From: Streptomyces sp. 71268
GTDB taxonomy: Bacteria; Actinomycetota; Actinomycetes; Streptomycetales; Streptomycetaceae
Assembly (NCBI RefSeq): GCF_029392895.1
Contig: NZ_CP114200.1
Location: 4,929,001 to 4,993,000, forward strand
Reading direction: 5' to 3'
DNA: 64,000 nt
Below are positions 8,251 to 18,334 of this stretch, piece after piece. The notes under the pieces were generated by a model. The model was not told where the DNA came from and made no database searches. It saw only the letters and a list, made by a program, of their open reading frames with translations. The position numbers were made by a program, and so were the translations under genes. Every line of letters starts with the position of its first letter. Position 1 is the first letter of the stretch.

Positions 8251-9081
8251 ATGGCCATTCCCGTCCCCTCCACCGCCGCGGGCCGTGACGGCCTCGCCGC
8301 GCTGCTCGCACGGCCCGAACGCGCCGTGATCGCTCTCGACTTCGACGGCACCCTCGCCGAGATCGTGCCCGACCCGGAGCAGGCCCGGGCCCACCCCGCG
8401 GCCGTGCCGGCGCTGGCCGCGCTCGCCCCGCTGGTCGGCACGGTCCTCGTGCTCACCGGCCGGCCGGCCGAGGTCGCGGTGGGCTACGGCGGGTTCGCCG
8501 GCGTGCCCGGCCTCGAACACCTGGTCGTGCTCGGCCACTACGGCGCCGAGCGCTGGGACGCCGCCACCGGCCAACTGCGCGCCCCCGAGCCACACCCGGG
8601 CGTGGCCGCCGCGCAGGGCGAGCTGGCCGAGGTGTTCACCCGGGCCGGCGCGGCCGACGGCACCTGGGTCGAGGACAAGGGCCGCGCCATCGCCGTACAC
8701 ACCCGCCGGGCCGCCGACCCGCAGGCCGCGTTCGAGGCGCTACGCGCCCCGCTCGCCGCGCTCGCCGACCGGCACGGCCTGATCGTCGAGCCGGGCCGAC
8801 TCGTCCTCGAACTGCGCCCGCCCGGCATGGACAAGGGCGTCGCGCTTGAGGAGTTCGTACGCGAGGTGGACGCGGAGGCCGTGCTGTACGCGGGGGACGA
8901 CCTCGGCGACATCGCGGCCTTCGAGGCGGTGGAACGGCGCAGGTCCAAGGGGCTGCCGGGGTTGCTCGTCGGCAGCGGGAGCGTCGAGGTCACCGCGTTG
9001 GCCGAGCGGGCCGACCTGGTCGTGGACGGCCCGCGTGGCGTGGTCGACCTGCTCTCGTCCCTGGCGCACGAGCTGCGCTGA
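8251..9081 (+). CDS. otsB: Trehalose-6-phosphate phosphatase
   Basis: 276 residues. HAD-superfamily phosphatase of the OtsB type, removing phosphate from trehalose 6-phosphate to give trehalose. Motif I is LDFDGTLAEI near residue 30 (nucleophile and acid Asp), motif II is VLTGRP, and motif IV is YAGDDLGDIAAFE near residue 215. It converges on otsA, which makes the substrate, with a shared hairpin between them. Trehalose is a stress and spore solute in streptomycetes. Confidence 0.93.
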   Translation: MAIPVPSTAAGRDGLAALLARPERAVIALDFDGTLAEIVPDPEQARAHPAAVPALAALAPLVGTVLVLTGRPAEVAVGYGGFAGVPGLEHLVVLGHYGAERWDAATGQLRAPEPHPGVAAAQGELAEVFTRAGAADGTWVEDKGRAIAVHTRRAADPQAAFEALRAPLAALADRHGLIVEPGRLVLELRPPGMDKGVALEEFVREVDAEAVLYAGDDLGDIAAFEAVERRRSKGLPGLLVGSGSVEVTALAERADLVVDGPRGVVDLLSSLAHELR

Positions 9082-9096
9082 GCACGCTCCGAGCGC

Positions 9097-9130
9097 GCTG
9101 AGCCGCCCCCGGTGTCGGGGGCGGCTCAGC
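9097..9130. terminator. Bidirectional hairpin terminator between otsB and otsA
   Basis: A perfect 15-bp stem (9097-9111 with 9116-9130) and a 4-nt GTGT loop, placed between two convergent genes. Confidence 0.85.
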
Positions 9131-9180
9131 GAGGCCGGTCGCGGCCGGCGGGCCGGCTTGCCCGTGGTGGGGCGGTGCGG

Positions 9181-10902
9181 TTAGGTCGCGCCCAGCGCGC
9201 GCAGCTGGGCCAGGAACCACTGCTTGGGCGGCAGCGCCGTGGCCGCCGCGGCCAGCCGCTTGGTCCGCTCGGCGCGCTCACCCGGGTCCATCGTCAGCGC
9301 CTCGTGCAGCGCGTCGGCCGTCGCCCGCACGTCGTACGGGTTGACCGTCACCGCGTCGTCACCCAGCTCGGCGTAGGCCCCCGCCTCGCGCGAGAGCACC
9401 AGCGCGCAGCCCGCGTCCGAGACCACCGGGACCTCCTTGGCGACCAGGTTCATGCCGTCCCTGATCGGGTTCACCAGGGCCACGTCGGCGATCCGGTACG
9501 CGGCGAGCGAGCGCGCGAAGTCGTCCTTGACGTGCAGCACCACCGGCCGCCAACCCGGCGTCCCGAACTCCTCGTTGATCGCGTCCGCGACCCGCTGGAC
9601 CTCCTGCGTGTACTCCCGGTACACCGCCAGGTCCTGCCGCGACGGGTAGGCGAAGGCGACGTGCACCACCCGCTCCCGCCACTCGGGACGGTCGGCGAGC
9701 AACCGCCGGTAGGCGAGCAGACCGCGCACGATGTTCTTGGACAACTCCGTGCGGTCCACCCGGACGATGACCTTCCGTCCGCCGCCCGCGTCCCGCGCCG
9801 ACTCACCCGCCCCGCCGTCGGCCGCCCCGCCGTCGGCCGGTGTGCCCTCGGCCGGTGTGGCCGTGGCGTCGGCGTCGCGGCCCTCGACCTGCGCGCGCAG
9901 CGCGGTGCGGCGCTCCACCACGTCGGCCGCGCGCGAGCGCTCGCGCAGGAACTCCGCGTCCGCGCCCAGGCCGTGCACCCCGAGGTGGGTCGTGCGCCCG
10001 TCGAGTTCGACCGTCAGCTCGCCCGATGCCGCGTCCCGTCCGACGCGCGCGCCGAGCACCCGGGCGCAGCAGTCCGCGAACGCCTCGGCCCAGCGCTCGG
10101 TCAGGAACCCGGCCCGGTCGCCGCCGAGGATGCCGCGCAACACGGCGTCGGCGACGTCGTCCGGCAGCATCCGGAAGTAGTCCGGCGGCGCCCACGGCGT
10201 GTGCGAGAAGTGCCCGATGCGCAGGTCGGGGCGGCGCTCGCGGAGCAGCGCCGGGACCAGCGACAGGTGGTAGTCCTGCACCAGGACGGCCGCCCCCGGC
10301 GCGGCCTCGCGCGCGAGCGCGTCAGCGAAGGCGGCGTTGTACGTCTCGTACGCCTCCCACTCGCGTCGGAAGTCCGCGTCGAACGCCGGCTCCAGCGGGG
10401 TCTGGTACAGCAGGTGGTGGACGAACCAGAGGACCGAGTTGGCGATGCCGTTGTACGCCGCGGCGAAGACCTCGGGCGCGATGTCCAGCATCCGCACCCG
10501 CTGCCCGCCGGTGTCGTCCGTGTCGAGCAGCGCCCCGGCCGGGCCGCCCGCCTCCCGCTGGCCGTCGGCCCCGGCGCGGGCCGCGGCCTGGCGCACCGCC
10601 TCCCGGTCGCCTTCGCCGAGCGCGGCGCACACCCACACCGCCCGCGCGTCCGCGCCGATCGCGGAGAGGCCGGAGACCAGCCCGCCGCCGCCGCGCTTGG
10701 CGGTCAGCGCGGGCGGCTCGGCCGGTTCGGCGGCGCCCGCGTCGTCGGACGTCGGTGTTCGCGATGGCGAACGGGAGGGTGGCGGCGTCAGGGCGTACGA
10801 GACCGGCCCGCGGTTCGACGCGACCAGCACCTGGGCACCGGGCCCGGGGGCGGCGTCGCGCGCGGGTTCGGCGGCGTCCTGCTCGGAGTGCTCGGAGACC
10901 AT
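9181..10902 (-). CDS. otsA: Trehalose-6-phosphate synthase (GT20)
   Basis: 573 residues, about 100 longer than typical OtsA. It joins UDP- or GDP-glucose to glucose-6-phosphate. Family features are VASNRGPVSY at the N-terminus, VQDYHLSLVP, GHFSHTPWAPPDYFRMLP, RVDRTELSKNI (sugar-nucleotide site), and NPIRDGMNLVAKE followed by LVLSREAGAY near the C-terminus. The extra length comes from Thr/Pro/Ala/Glu-rich tracts, one near residues 25-45 and one near 350-380 (ADGGAADGGAGES), both probably surface loops. The ATG at 10902 is the only convincing start. Pairs functionally with otsB. Confidence 0.93.
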   Translation of the reverse strand: MVSEHSEQDAAEPARDAAPGPGAQVLVASNRGPVSYALTPPPSRSPSRTPTSDDAGAAEPAEPPALTAKRGGGGLVSGLSAIGADARAVWVCAALGEGDREAVRQAAARAGADGQREAGGPAGALLDTDDTGGQRVRMLDIAPEVFAAAYNGIANSVLWFVHHLLYQTPLEPAFDADFRREWEAYETYNAAFADALAREAAPGAAVLVQDYHLSLVPALLRERRPDLRIGHFSHTPWAPPDYFRMLPDDVADAVLRGILGGDRAGFLTERWAEAFADCCARVLGARVGRDAASGELTVELDGRTTHLGVHGLGADAEFLRERSRAADVVERRTALRAQVEGRDADATATPAEGTPADGGAADGGAGESARDAGGGRKVIVRVDRTELSKNIVRGLLAYRRLLADRPEWRERVVHVAFAYPSRQDLAVYREYTQEVQRVADAINEEFGTPGWRPVVLHVKDDFARSLAAYRIADVALVNPIRDGMNLVAKEVPVVSDAGCALVLSREAGAYAELGDDAVTVNPYDVRATADALHEALTMDPGERAERTKRLAAAATALPPKQWFLAQLRALGAT

Positions 10903-11066
10903 GTGCCGAGCCTAGCCAGCACCGGAACCGCTCAAACGTACGGACCTGATCCGCCCCACCCGCCCGGCCGGTCGCCCGCCACCCACCCGGGCCCCGTCCG
11001 CCCCGTGCACGCCGTCCGTCTCGCCCGCCTCGTGTGCCTCCGTACGACGGCGCTCCGCCGGTCCCG

Positions 11067-12044
11067 CTACGCCGCCCAGCGCTCCGCGTACTCCCGGACC
11101 TCGATCATCGGCGGGCGTTCCTCGGTGTCCACCGGGTGCGTCCGCGGCTCGAACCCGCCGCCGGCGCCGCGCGTGAACTGGGTGAGCCGTGGGCGTACCA
11201 AGTGGCCCCGGGCGAGCCGTAGTTGGGCCGTGCGGTAGATCGCCGCCGCCATCCGGCCGAGGGCCTGGCCGTCCTGGTGGCGGTGGCGGCGTACGCCCAC
11301 GTCCACCTGGCCGAGCGCGTCGAGCCCGACCGTGTGCAGCGCGTCGACGAGCAGGCCCAGCTCCACGCCGTAGCCGACCGGGAACGGCAGCCGCTCAAGC
11401 AGTGAACGGCGCGCCGCGTACTCGCCGCCGAGCGGCTGTACGAACCCCGCGAGCTGCGGCCAGTGCAGGTTCAGCAGCGGCCGGGCCACCAGCTCGGTCA
11501 CCCGGCCGCCCTGCCCGACGGGCCCGGCGCCGGCCTCGGCCCCGCGCGCCGCCGGTTCGAGCGGCCGGTCGTACATGGCCTTCACGAACTGCGTCTCCGG
11601 GTCGGTGAGCAGCGGGCCGACGATCCCGGAGACGAAGGTGGCGGAGAAGTCGCGCAGGTCGGCGTCGACGAAGCAGACGATGTCGCCGCTGGTCGCGAGC
11701 AGCGAACGCCACAGCACCTCGCCCTTGCCCGGGACCGCCGGCACCCGGGGCAGCAGGCTGTCCCGGTGCACCACGCGCGCGCCGGCCGCGCGCGCGACCT
11801 CGGCGGTGGCGTCCGTCGAGCCGGAGTCGAGCACCACCAGCTCGTCCACCAACGGGACCGCCCGCATGAGGTCGCGCCGGATCGTGTCGACGATCGCCCC
11901 GACCGTCGCCTCCTCGTTCAGCGCGGGCAGCACCACGCTGACGCTGCTGCCACCGGCCCGTTTCGCCGCGAGGAGCAGGTCGAGCGGACGGTCGGCAGCG
12001 GACCAGGACCGGCGACTGAGCCAGCGCTCCACCTCTTCCAGCAC
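11067..12044 (-). CDS. gpgS: Glucosyl-3-phosphoglycerate synthase (GT81)
   Basis: 325 residues. GT-A fold glycosyltransferase matching GpgS, which moves glucose from a nucleotide sugar to 3-phosphoglycerate, the first step to glucosylglycerate. Seen: VVLPALNEEATVG (UDP binding), VLDSGSTDATAEVA, CFVDADLRDF (metal-binding DxD), a central GEYAARRSLLERLPF acceptor region and VGVRRHRHQD. The GTG at 12044 is preceded by an AGGAG-like site. No matching phosphatase (GpgP) adjoins it, but otsA/otsB lie next door, so the block is a compatible-solute cluster. Confidence 0.9.
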   Translation of the reverse strand: MLEEVERWLSRRSWSAADRPLDLLLAAKRAGGSSVSVVLPALNEEATVGAIVDTIRRDLMRAVPLVDELVVLDSGSTDATAEVARAAGARVVHRDSLLPRVPAVPGKGEVLWRSLLATSGDIVCFVDADLRDFSATFVSGIVGPLLTDPETQFVKAMYDRPLEPAARGAEAGAGPVGQGGRVTELVARPLLNLHWPQLAGFVQPLGGEYAARRSLLERLPFPVGYGVELGLLVDALHTVGLDALGQVDVGVRRHRHQDGQALGRMAAAIYRTAQLRLARGHLVRPRLTQFTRGAGGGFEPRTHPVDTEERPPMIEVREYAERWAA

Positions 12045-12220
12045 CTGCGTGACTCCTTTGCGCGCCGAGCGGCGCTCGATGTTACGTTCATCTCGTGGTT
12101 TGGACGACCCTCACCCGGGTCCCAGCCTTCGGTTACAGTCTTGAACAACGCGGATGACCGTCGCATGCCGGGGTCATCACGCCAACAAACGCCTGGCTCC
12201 AAGGAGCCGGTGCCATACCG

Positions 12221-12356
12221 CTCATCCAGAGGGGCAGAGGGATACGGCCCGTTGAAGCCCCGGCAACCCTCCAGTCGGTTTCTCGCACAGCGAGGCTCCC
12301 GGCGGGGAAGGTGCCAATTCCGTCTCGTGGCGAGATGCGTCGCGAGGAAGATGAGG
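12221..12356 (+). ncRNA. SAM-I (S-box) riboswitch
   Basis: The P1 helix is closed by CTCATC at 12221-12226 and GATGAG at 12350-12355. Inside are the S-box landmarks in order: CAGAGGG, GGCCC-n-TTGAA, CCCCGGCAACC and GGTGCCAATTCC. The element ends about 20 nt before the ATG of the threonine-synthase-like gene, so in the SAM-bound form it can mask the ribosome site or terminate. SAM-I elements normally repress methionine synthesis or uptake genes. Confidence 0.93.
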
Positions 12357-12374
12357 AGAAAGGGCCTCGCCTCC

Positions 12375-13688
12375 ATGGCTGTGCAAGTCACCGAAAGCAC
12401 CACCGCCCCCGCCACGTCGGACGCGTCCGCCGCGTCCGTGGACCTCGGCCCCGCTGCCGCGCTCTCCTGTCGCGAGTGCGGCGAGCGCTTCGATCTCGGC
12501 CCGATCTTCGCCTGTGCGCTGTGTTTCGGCCCCCTTGAGGTGGCGTACGACCTGCCGACCGGTGACCCGCAGGGGCTGCGGCAGCGCATCGAGGCCGGCC
12601 CGAACAGCATCTGGCGGTACGCGCCGCTGCTGCCGGTGCCCGCCGACGTCGCGTCCAAGCCCAACCTGAACCCGGGCCTGACGCCGCTGGTCAAGGCCGA
12701 CCGGCTGGCCGGCGAGCTGGGCGTCACCGGCGGGCTGTACGTCAAGGACGACTCGGGCAACCCGACCCACTCCTTCAAGGACCGGGTCGTGGCCATCGCC
12801 GTCGAGGCCGCCCGCGCCTTCGGCTTCACCACCCTCTCCTGCTCCTCGACCGGCAACCTGGCCGGCGCGGTCGGCGCCGCCGCCGCCCGCGCGGGCTTCC
12901 GTTCCTGCGTGTTCATCCCGCACGACCTGGAGGCCGGCAAGGTCGTCATGGCCGCGGTCTACGGCGGCGAACTGGTCGCCATCGAGGGCACGTACGACGA
13001 CGTCAACCGGTTCTGCAGCGAGTTGATCGGCGACTCGCTCGGCGAGGGCTGGGGCTTCGTCAACGTCAACCTGCGCCCGTACTACGGCGAGGGCTCCAAG
13101 ACGCTGGCGTACGAGATCTGCGAGCAGCTCGGTTGGGAGATCCCGGACCAGATCGTCATCCCGATCGCCTCCGGATCGCAGCTCACGAAGATCGACAAGG
13201 GGCTCAAGGAGCTGATCAAGCTCGGCCTGGTCGAGGACAAGCCGTACAAGATCTTCGGCGCGCAGGCCGAGGGCTGCTCGCCGGTCTCCCGGGCCTTCAA
13301 GGACGGGCACGACGTGGTGCGCCCGGTGAAGCCGAACACCATCGCCAAGTCGCTGGCCATCGGGAACCCGGCCGACGGCCCGTACGTGCTCGACATCGCC
13401 CGGCGCACCGGGGGAGCGGTCGAGGACGTGACCGACGAGCAGGTGGTGGACGCCATCAAGCTGCTCGCGCGCACCGAGGGCATCTTCGCGGAGACCGCGG
13501 GCGGCGTGACCGTCGGCGTCACCAGGAAGCTCATCGAGACCGGCCAGCTGGACCCGACCCGCACCACCGTCGTCCTCAACACCGGCGACGGGCTCAAGAC
13601 GCTGGACGCCGTCGCGCCCACCACCGGGCCCACCGCGACGATCAAGCCGAGCCTCGACGCGTTCCGCGCGGCGGGTCTGGCGGGCTGA
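12375..13688 (+). CDS. thrC: Threonine-synthase-family PLP enzyme, possibly an O-phosphohomoserine sulfhydrylase
   Basis: 437 residues. A short N-terminal zinc-ribbon-like region (CRECG, then CALC) leads into a fold-type II PLP enzyme. The PLP lysine is in NPTHSFKDRVV, the phosphate-binding loop region is SSTGNLAGAVGA, and SGSQLTKIDKG and VLNTGDGLKTLD follow. By homology it makes threonine from O-phosphohomoserine. Two context signals argue otherwise: a SAM riboswitch directly upstream, and a ThiS/MoaD-like sulfur carrier directly downstream. I infer it may instead use a thiocarboxylate or sulfide donor to make homocysteine; I recall a report of such a MetM activity in Streptomyces but cannot verify it here. 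The ATG at 12375 is chosen because the frame further upstream runs through the riboswitch. Confidence 0.85.
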   Translation: MAVQVTESTTAPATSDASAASVDLGPAAALSCRECGERFDLGPIFACALCFGPLEVAYDLPTGDPQGLRQRIEAGPNSIWRYAPLLPVPADVASKPNLNPGLTPLVKADRLAGELGVTGGLYVKDDSGNPTHSFKDRVVAIAVEAARAFGFTTLSCSSTGNLAGAVGAAAARAGFRSCVFIPHDLEAGKVVMAAVYGGELVAIEGTYDDVNRFCSELIGDSLGEGWGFVNVNLRPYYGEGSKTLAYEICEQLGWEIPDQIVIPIASGSQLTKIDKGLKELIKLGLVEDKPYKIFGAQAEGCSPVSRAFKDGHDVVRPVKPNTIAKSLAIGNPADGPYVLDIARRTGGAVEDVTDEQVVDAIKLLARTEGIFAETAGGVTVGVTRKLIETGQLDPTRTTVVLNTGDGLKTLDAVAPTTGPTATIKPSLDAFRAAGLAG

Positions 13689-13775
13689 CGCCCGCGGCGC
13701 CGGCCACCCATCCGGCCGGCGCCCCGTCCGCCGCGATCAGCAAGCTTTCCGTTCTCCCACGAAGGTGGCCCCCTC

Positions 13776-14051
13776 ATGAGCGTCAACGTTCGCATTCCGA
13801 CCATCCTGCGCACCTACACCGGCGGCAAGGCCGAGGTGCCCGCCGAGGGCGCGACCCTCGGCGAGGTGCTGGCGGACCTGGAGAAGAACCACCAGGGCAT
13901 CGCCGCCCGGGTGCTCGACGACCAGGGCAAGCTGCGCCGCTTCGTGAACGTGTACGTCAACGACGACGACGTCCGCTTCGACCAGGGTCTTGAGACGGCG
14001 ACGCCGGACGGCGCGGGCATTTCCATCATTCCCGCCGTCGCCGGCGGCTGA
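13776..14051 (+). CDS. MoaD/ThiS/CysO-like sulfur-carrier protein
   Basis: 91 residues with a beta-grasp pattern and the C-terminal diglycine (IIPAVAGG at the very end). In this family the diglycine is adenylylated and converted to a thiocarboxylate that donates sulfur. RRFVNVYVNDDD and TLGEVLADLE are typical of the CysO-like branch. The gene lies 87 bp after the threonine-synthase-like gene with an AAGGTGGCC site, and a strong terminator follows, so the two form one transcript under the SAM riboswitch. No E1-like activator or JAMM protease is adjacent. Sulfur delivery to the neighbouring PLP enzyme is inferred. Confidence 0.87.
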   Translation: MSVNVRIPTILRTYTGGKAEVPAEGATLGEVLADLEKNHQGIAARVLDDQGKLRRFVNVYVNDDDVRFDQGLETATPDGAGISIIPAVAGG

Positions 14052-14078
14052 CCCACGCATTCCGCGCGCGAACTGCCC

Positions 14079-14116
14079 GAATTGCCCCGTCCACGAGAAA
14101 GTGGACGGGGCAATTC
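14079..14116 (+). terminator. Strong hairpin terminator after the sulfur-carrier gene
   Basis: A perfect 16-bp stem (14079-14094 with 14101-14116) with the 6-nt loop GAGAAA, followed by CGTGTTTG. It closes the SAM-regulated transcript. Confidence 0.88.
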
Positions 14117-14494
14117 CGTGTTTGAAACCGCGATAAGGTTGAACTGATCTCCCTCCCTCTCTTACGGGCCCGTGCGCGGAACGCGGCAGTGGCTCGTCAA
14201 AATGTGCGTGAAGTGTGGACGTGATTTGCCGGGTTGCTCCCGCCATGTCCAGCCCGACTTGACCGGTAATCACCGGAGTTCGCCTCCTATGGCCGATGAC
14301 GCGCGCCCAGAATTCTCGTCCGATTGACCTGTTGCTCTGGGCATCTGGACAGATACATTCAGCGGCGGTCGACGCGTTCCGGCGCACGCCCCAGGGGTCC
14401 CCTTTCCGCAAGTGAGGGGTTTCTCAGGGGTGAGGTCTGACCCGGGTCCGCGGAGTGCGGTCCCGCGCAAGGGCCAGCAATAGGGGAGTTAGGA
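14117..14494 (+). other. 378-bp gap: promoter and probable long 5' leader of the cold-shock gene
   Basis: No coding signal. This stretch is less GC-rich than its surroundings. It precedes a cold-shock gene, a class whose mRNAs usually carry long structured leaders. A GGGGAG ribosome site sits just before the ATG (14483-14488). I cannot place the transcription start by eye. Confidence 0.45.
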
Positions 14495-14698
14495 ATGGCT
14501 CAGGGCACCGTCAAGTGGTTCAACGCGGAGAAGGGGTACGGCTTCATCGCGGTCGACGGTGGTGCGGACGTGTTCGTCCACTACAGCGCGATCCAGATGG
14601 ACGGGTACCGCACCCTTGAGGAAGGCCAGCGGGTCGAGTTCGAGATCTCGCAGGGCCAGAAGGGGCCGCAGGCGGACATGGTCCGCGTGGCCGGCTGA
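14495..14698 (+). CDS. Cold-shock protein (CspA family, ScoF-like)
   Basis: 67 residues, a complete single cold-shock domain. RNP1 is KGYGFIAV and RNP2 is DVFVHYSAI; the start [13 protein letters not shown] is nearly invariant in the family. It binds single-stranded RNA/DNA as a chaperone. In S. coelicolor the homologue scoF lies directly upstream of groEL2, as here. It is flanked by its own leader and terminator, so it is monocistronic. Confidence 0.95.
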   Translation: MAQGTVKWFNAEKGYGFIAVDGGADVFVHYSAIQMDGYRTLEEGQRVEFEISQGQKGPQADMVRVAG

Positions 14699-14722
14699 GC
14701 GCCGACCGACTGCAGCGCGAAC

Positions 14723-14759
14723 AAGGGCCCGCACCCTCGGCAGGGGGGTGCGGGCCCTT
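14723..14759 (+). terminator. Terminator of the cold-shock gene
   Basis: A perfect 14-bp stem (14723-14736 with 14746-14759) around a 9-nt loop, 25 bp after the stop codon. Confidence 0.87.
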
Positions 14760-15105
14760 CGCGCGCCCCCGCCCCGACGTGCCCCGCCGCACACCCCGAT
14801 CGCGCCCCGGGCCACGCGCGGTGGTGGGCGACTGGCGCGCCACTCGGGCCCGCTCGCGTCCACGACCGCTGGCGTACGGGTGGGAGGACCGGCTCGCGTC
14901 GGGGGCGTGGCCGCCTCGTGCACGGCTCGCACACGGCGCACGCCGGCCCTGGCCCACCCCGTCCCACACCACCGCGCCGGACGCCCCCTGACGGCCCGTA
15001 CGACCACCGGCCGCGCCTCGGCGACCCGCCCCCCGTTCCCGCGCGTTGCGACTGCGTACGGTGAACGTGAGTGAGCGGTCCCGCAGTCCCGCGCCCGTGG
15101 CCGGC
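14760..15105. other. 346-bp gap with no gene seen
   Basis: GC-rich, with no ribosome site leading into a plausible frame on either strand and no hairpin that stands out. It lies between the cold-shock terminator and the tandem repeats in front of groEL. Confidence 0.4.
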
Positions 15106-15268
15106 GTCCCCGACCACCACCCCTCATCGACGCTCCTACGAAGCGCGCCTTGCGCCCACCGCGTCCCCGACCACCACCCCTCACCGACGCTCCTGCGGAG
15201 CGCGCCTTGCGCCCACCGCGTCCCCGACCACCGCCCCTCAACGACGCTCCTGCGGAGCGCGCCTTGCA
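15106..15268. repeat. Two and a half tandem 57-bp repeats upstream of groEL
   Basis: Units run 15106-15162, 15163-15219 and a shortened third from 15220. Each begins GTCCCCGACCACC and contains a small palindrome, CGCTCC-tgc-GGAGCG in units 2 and 3. The third copy ends in GCGCCTTGCACTC, which supplies the first half of the upstream CIRCE operator, so the repeat array abuts the heat-shock control region. Confidence 0.85.
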
Positions 15269-15289
15269 CTCTATGGTGCCGAGTGCTAA
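15263..15289 (+). promoter_or_regulatory. CIRCE operator 1 (HrcA site) of groEL
   Basis: CTTGCACTC at 15263-15271, a 9-nt spacer, then GAGTGCTAA at 15281-15289. The right arm is perfect and the left arm has 7 of 9 matches to the CIRCE consensus TTAGCACTC-N9-GAGTGCTAA. HrcA binds it to repress chaperonin genes. Confidence 0.85.
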
Positions 15290-15298
15290 TCATTGGCG

Positions 15299-17102
<1,804 letters not shown>

Positions 17103-17132
17103 TCCGCCTCGCGGATCGGCTGTTCCTACGAA

Positions 17133-17165
17133 CGAGGGCGGCACCCCCTGCGGGTGCCGCCCTCG
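17133..17165 (+). terminator. groEL terminator
   Basis: A perfect 14-bp stem (17133-17146 with 17152-17165) and 5-nt loop, 30 bp after groEL and facing the convergent murQ. Confidence 0.87.
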
Positions 17166-17193
17166 GGCGCGTCCGGGCCCGGTTCGGCCGGTC

Positions 17194-18141
17194 TCAGGCC
17201 GCGCGGGCGGCGTCGATCGCCGCTCTGAGGTGGCCGTTCGCCTCCGCGAGCAGCCGCTCGGCCGCCGCGGCGTCCACGTCCGCGAGGAGGGTGAGGATGG
17301 CGTTCTTCACCTCGCCGCCGGTGGCCGCGAGGGCAGCCTCGATCTCCTGCTCCGGCGCGCCGGTGGCCAGCGCCACGATGCGGCGCGAGCGGGCGCGCAG
17401 CTTCTCGTTCGAGGCCCGCACGTCCACCATCAGGTTCCCGTACGTCTTGCCGAGCCGGATCATGGTCAGCGTCGAGACCATGTTGAGCACCAGCTTCTGG
17501 GCCGTGCCCGCCTTGAGCCGGGTGGAGCCGGTGAGCAGTTCCGGGCCGACCACGACCTCGATGCCGTGCTCGGCGGCGGCCGCGAGGGCCGAGCCCGCGT
17601 TGCAGGCCAGCCCCACGGTCAGGGCGCCGCGCTCGCGCGCGTACGTCACGGCCCCGACGGCGTACGGCGTGCGCCCCGACGCGGAGACGCCCACCACGCT
17701 GTCGCGGTCGGTCAGCTTCAGCGCGGCCAGGTCGGCGGCGGCCAGCTCGGCGCTGTCCTCGGCGCCCTCGATCGAGGTCACCAGCGCGTCCGGGCCGCCC
17801 GCGATGAGGCCGATGACCTGGTCGGGGGCCGCGTTGAAGGTGGGCGGGCACTCGCTGGCGTCGAGCACCCCGAGCCGGCCCGCGGTGCCCGCGCCCGCGT
17901 AGATCAGCCGGCCGCCGTCGGCCATCCGCGCGGCGATCGCGTCGATCGCCGCGGCCACCTCGGGAAGCCGCTCGGCGACGGCGGTGGGGACGGCGGCGTC
18001 CTCCGCGTTCATCAGGCGGGCGATGGCGAGCGTGTTGAGCCGGTCGACGTCGGCGAGTTCGGGGCGGAACGCCTCGGTCGTCAGCGTGTCGAGCTCGGCG
18101 CGGAGCCGGTCGGGCGCTTGGCCCTGGGTGCTGGAGTTCAT
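17194..18141 (-). CDS. murQ: N-acetylmuramic acid 6-phosphate etherase
   Basis: 315 residues. It cleaves the D-lactyl ether of MurNAc-6-phosphate to give GlcNAc-6-phosphate, recycling peptidoglycan; the product then needs NagA, encoded in this window. SIS-domain motifs include IYAGAGTAGRLGVLDASE (sugar-phosphate loop), SIEGAEDS (catalytic Glu), GVSASGRTPYAVG and RASNEKLRARS. The ATG at 18141 is the natural start. It follows the RpiR-type regulator on the same strand after a 193-bp gap and is probably controlled by it. Confidence 0.95.
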   Translation of the reverse strand: MNSSTQGQAPDRLRAELDTLTTEAFRPELADVDRLNTLAIARLMNAEDAAVPTAVAERLPEVAAAIDAIAARMADGGRLIYAGAGTAGRLGVLDASECPPTFNAAPDQVIGLIAGGPDALVTSIEGAEDSAELAAADLAALKLTDRDSVVGVSASGRTPYAVGAVTYARERGALTVGLACNAGSALAAAAEHGIEVVVGPELLTGSTRLKAGTAQKLVLNMVSTLTMIRLGKTYGNLMVDVRASNEKLRARSRRIVALATGAPEQEIEAALAATGGEVKNAILTLLADVDAAAAERLLAEANGHLRAAIDAARAA

Positions 18142-18191
18142 GCGACGGGGGCTCTTTCTCGGTACGGATGAGGGAGGTTCGCAGGAGAGAG

Positions 18192-18245
18192 CTGGTGCGA
18201 CTGGTCTGGCTGGTGCGACTGGTACGGCTGGTGTGGCTGGTACGC
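18192..18245. repeat. Six 9-bp tandem repeats between the regulator and murQ
   Basis: CTGGTnnnn occurs six times without interruption (CTGGTGCGA, CTGGTCTGG, CTGGTGCGA, CTGGTACGG, CTGGTGTGG, CTGGTACGC), 50-100 bp upstream of the murQ start. It could be a variable-length spacer or a protein-binding array; nothing shows which. Confidence 0.8.
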
Positions 18246-18334
18246 GTACGGGCTCGGGGGTCGCGGGCGCGGGTGCGGGCGCAGCGTGCGGGCGGGGCGG
18301 TGCGGTCGGCGTACGGGAGCGGGGCGGGCGGGGC

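Noticed and set aside
18192-18218. A dre-like ACTGGTCT stretch upstream of murQ
   Set aside because: Only half of the palindrome fits, and it is part of the 9-bp repeat array.
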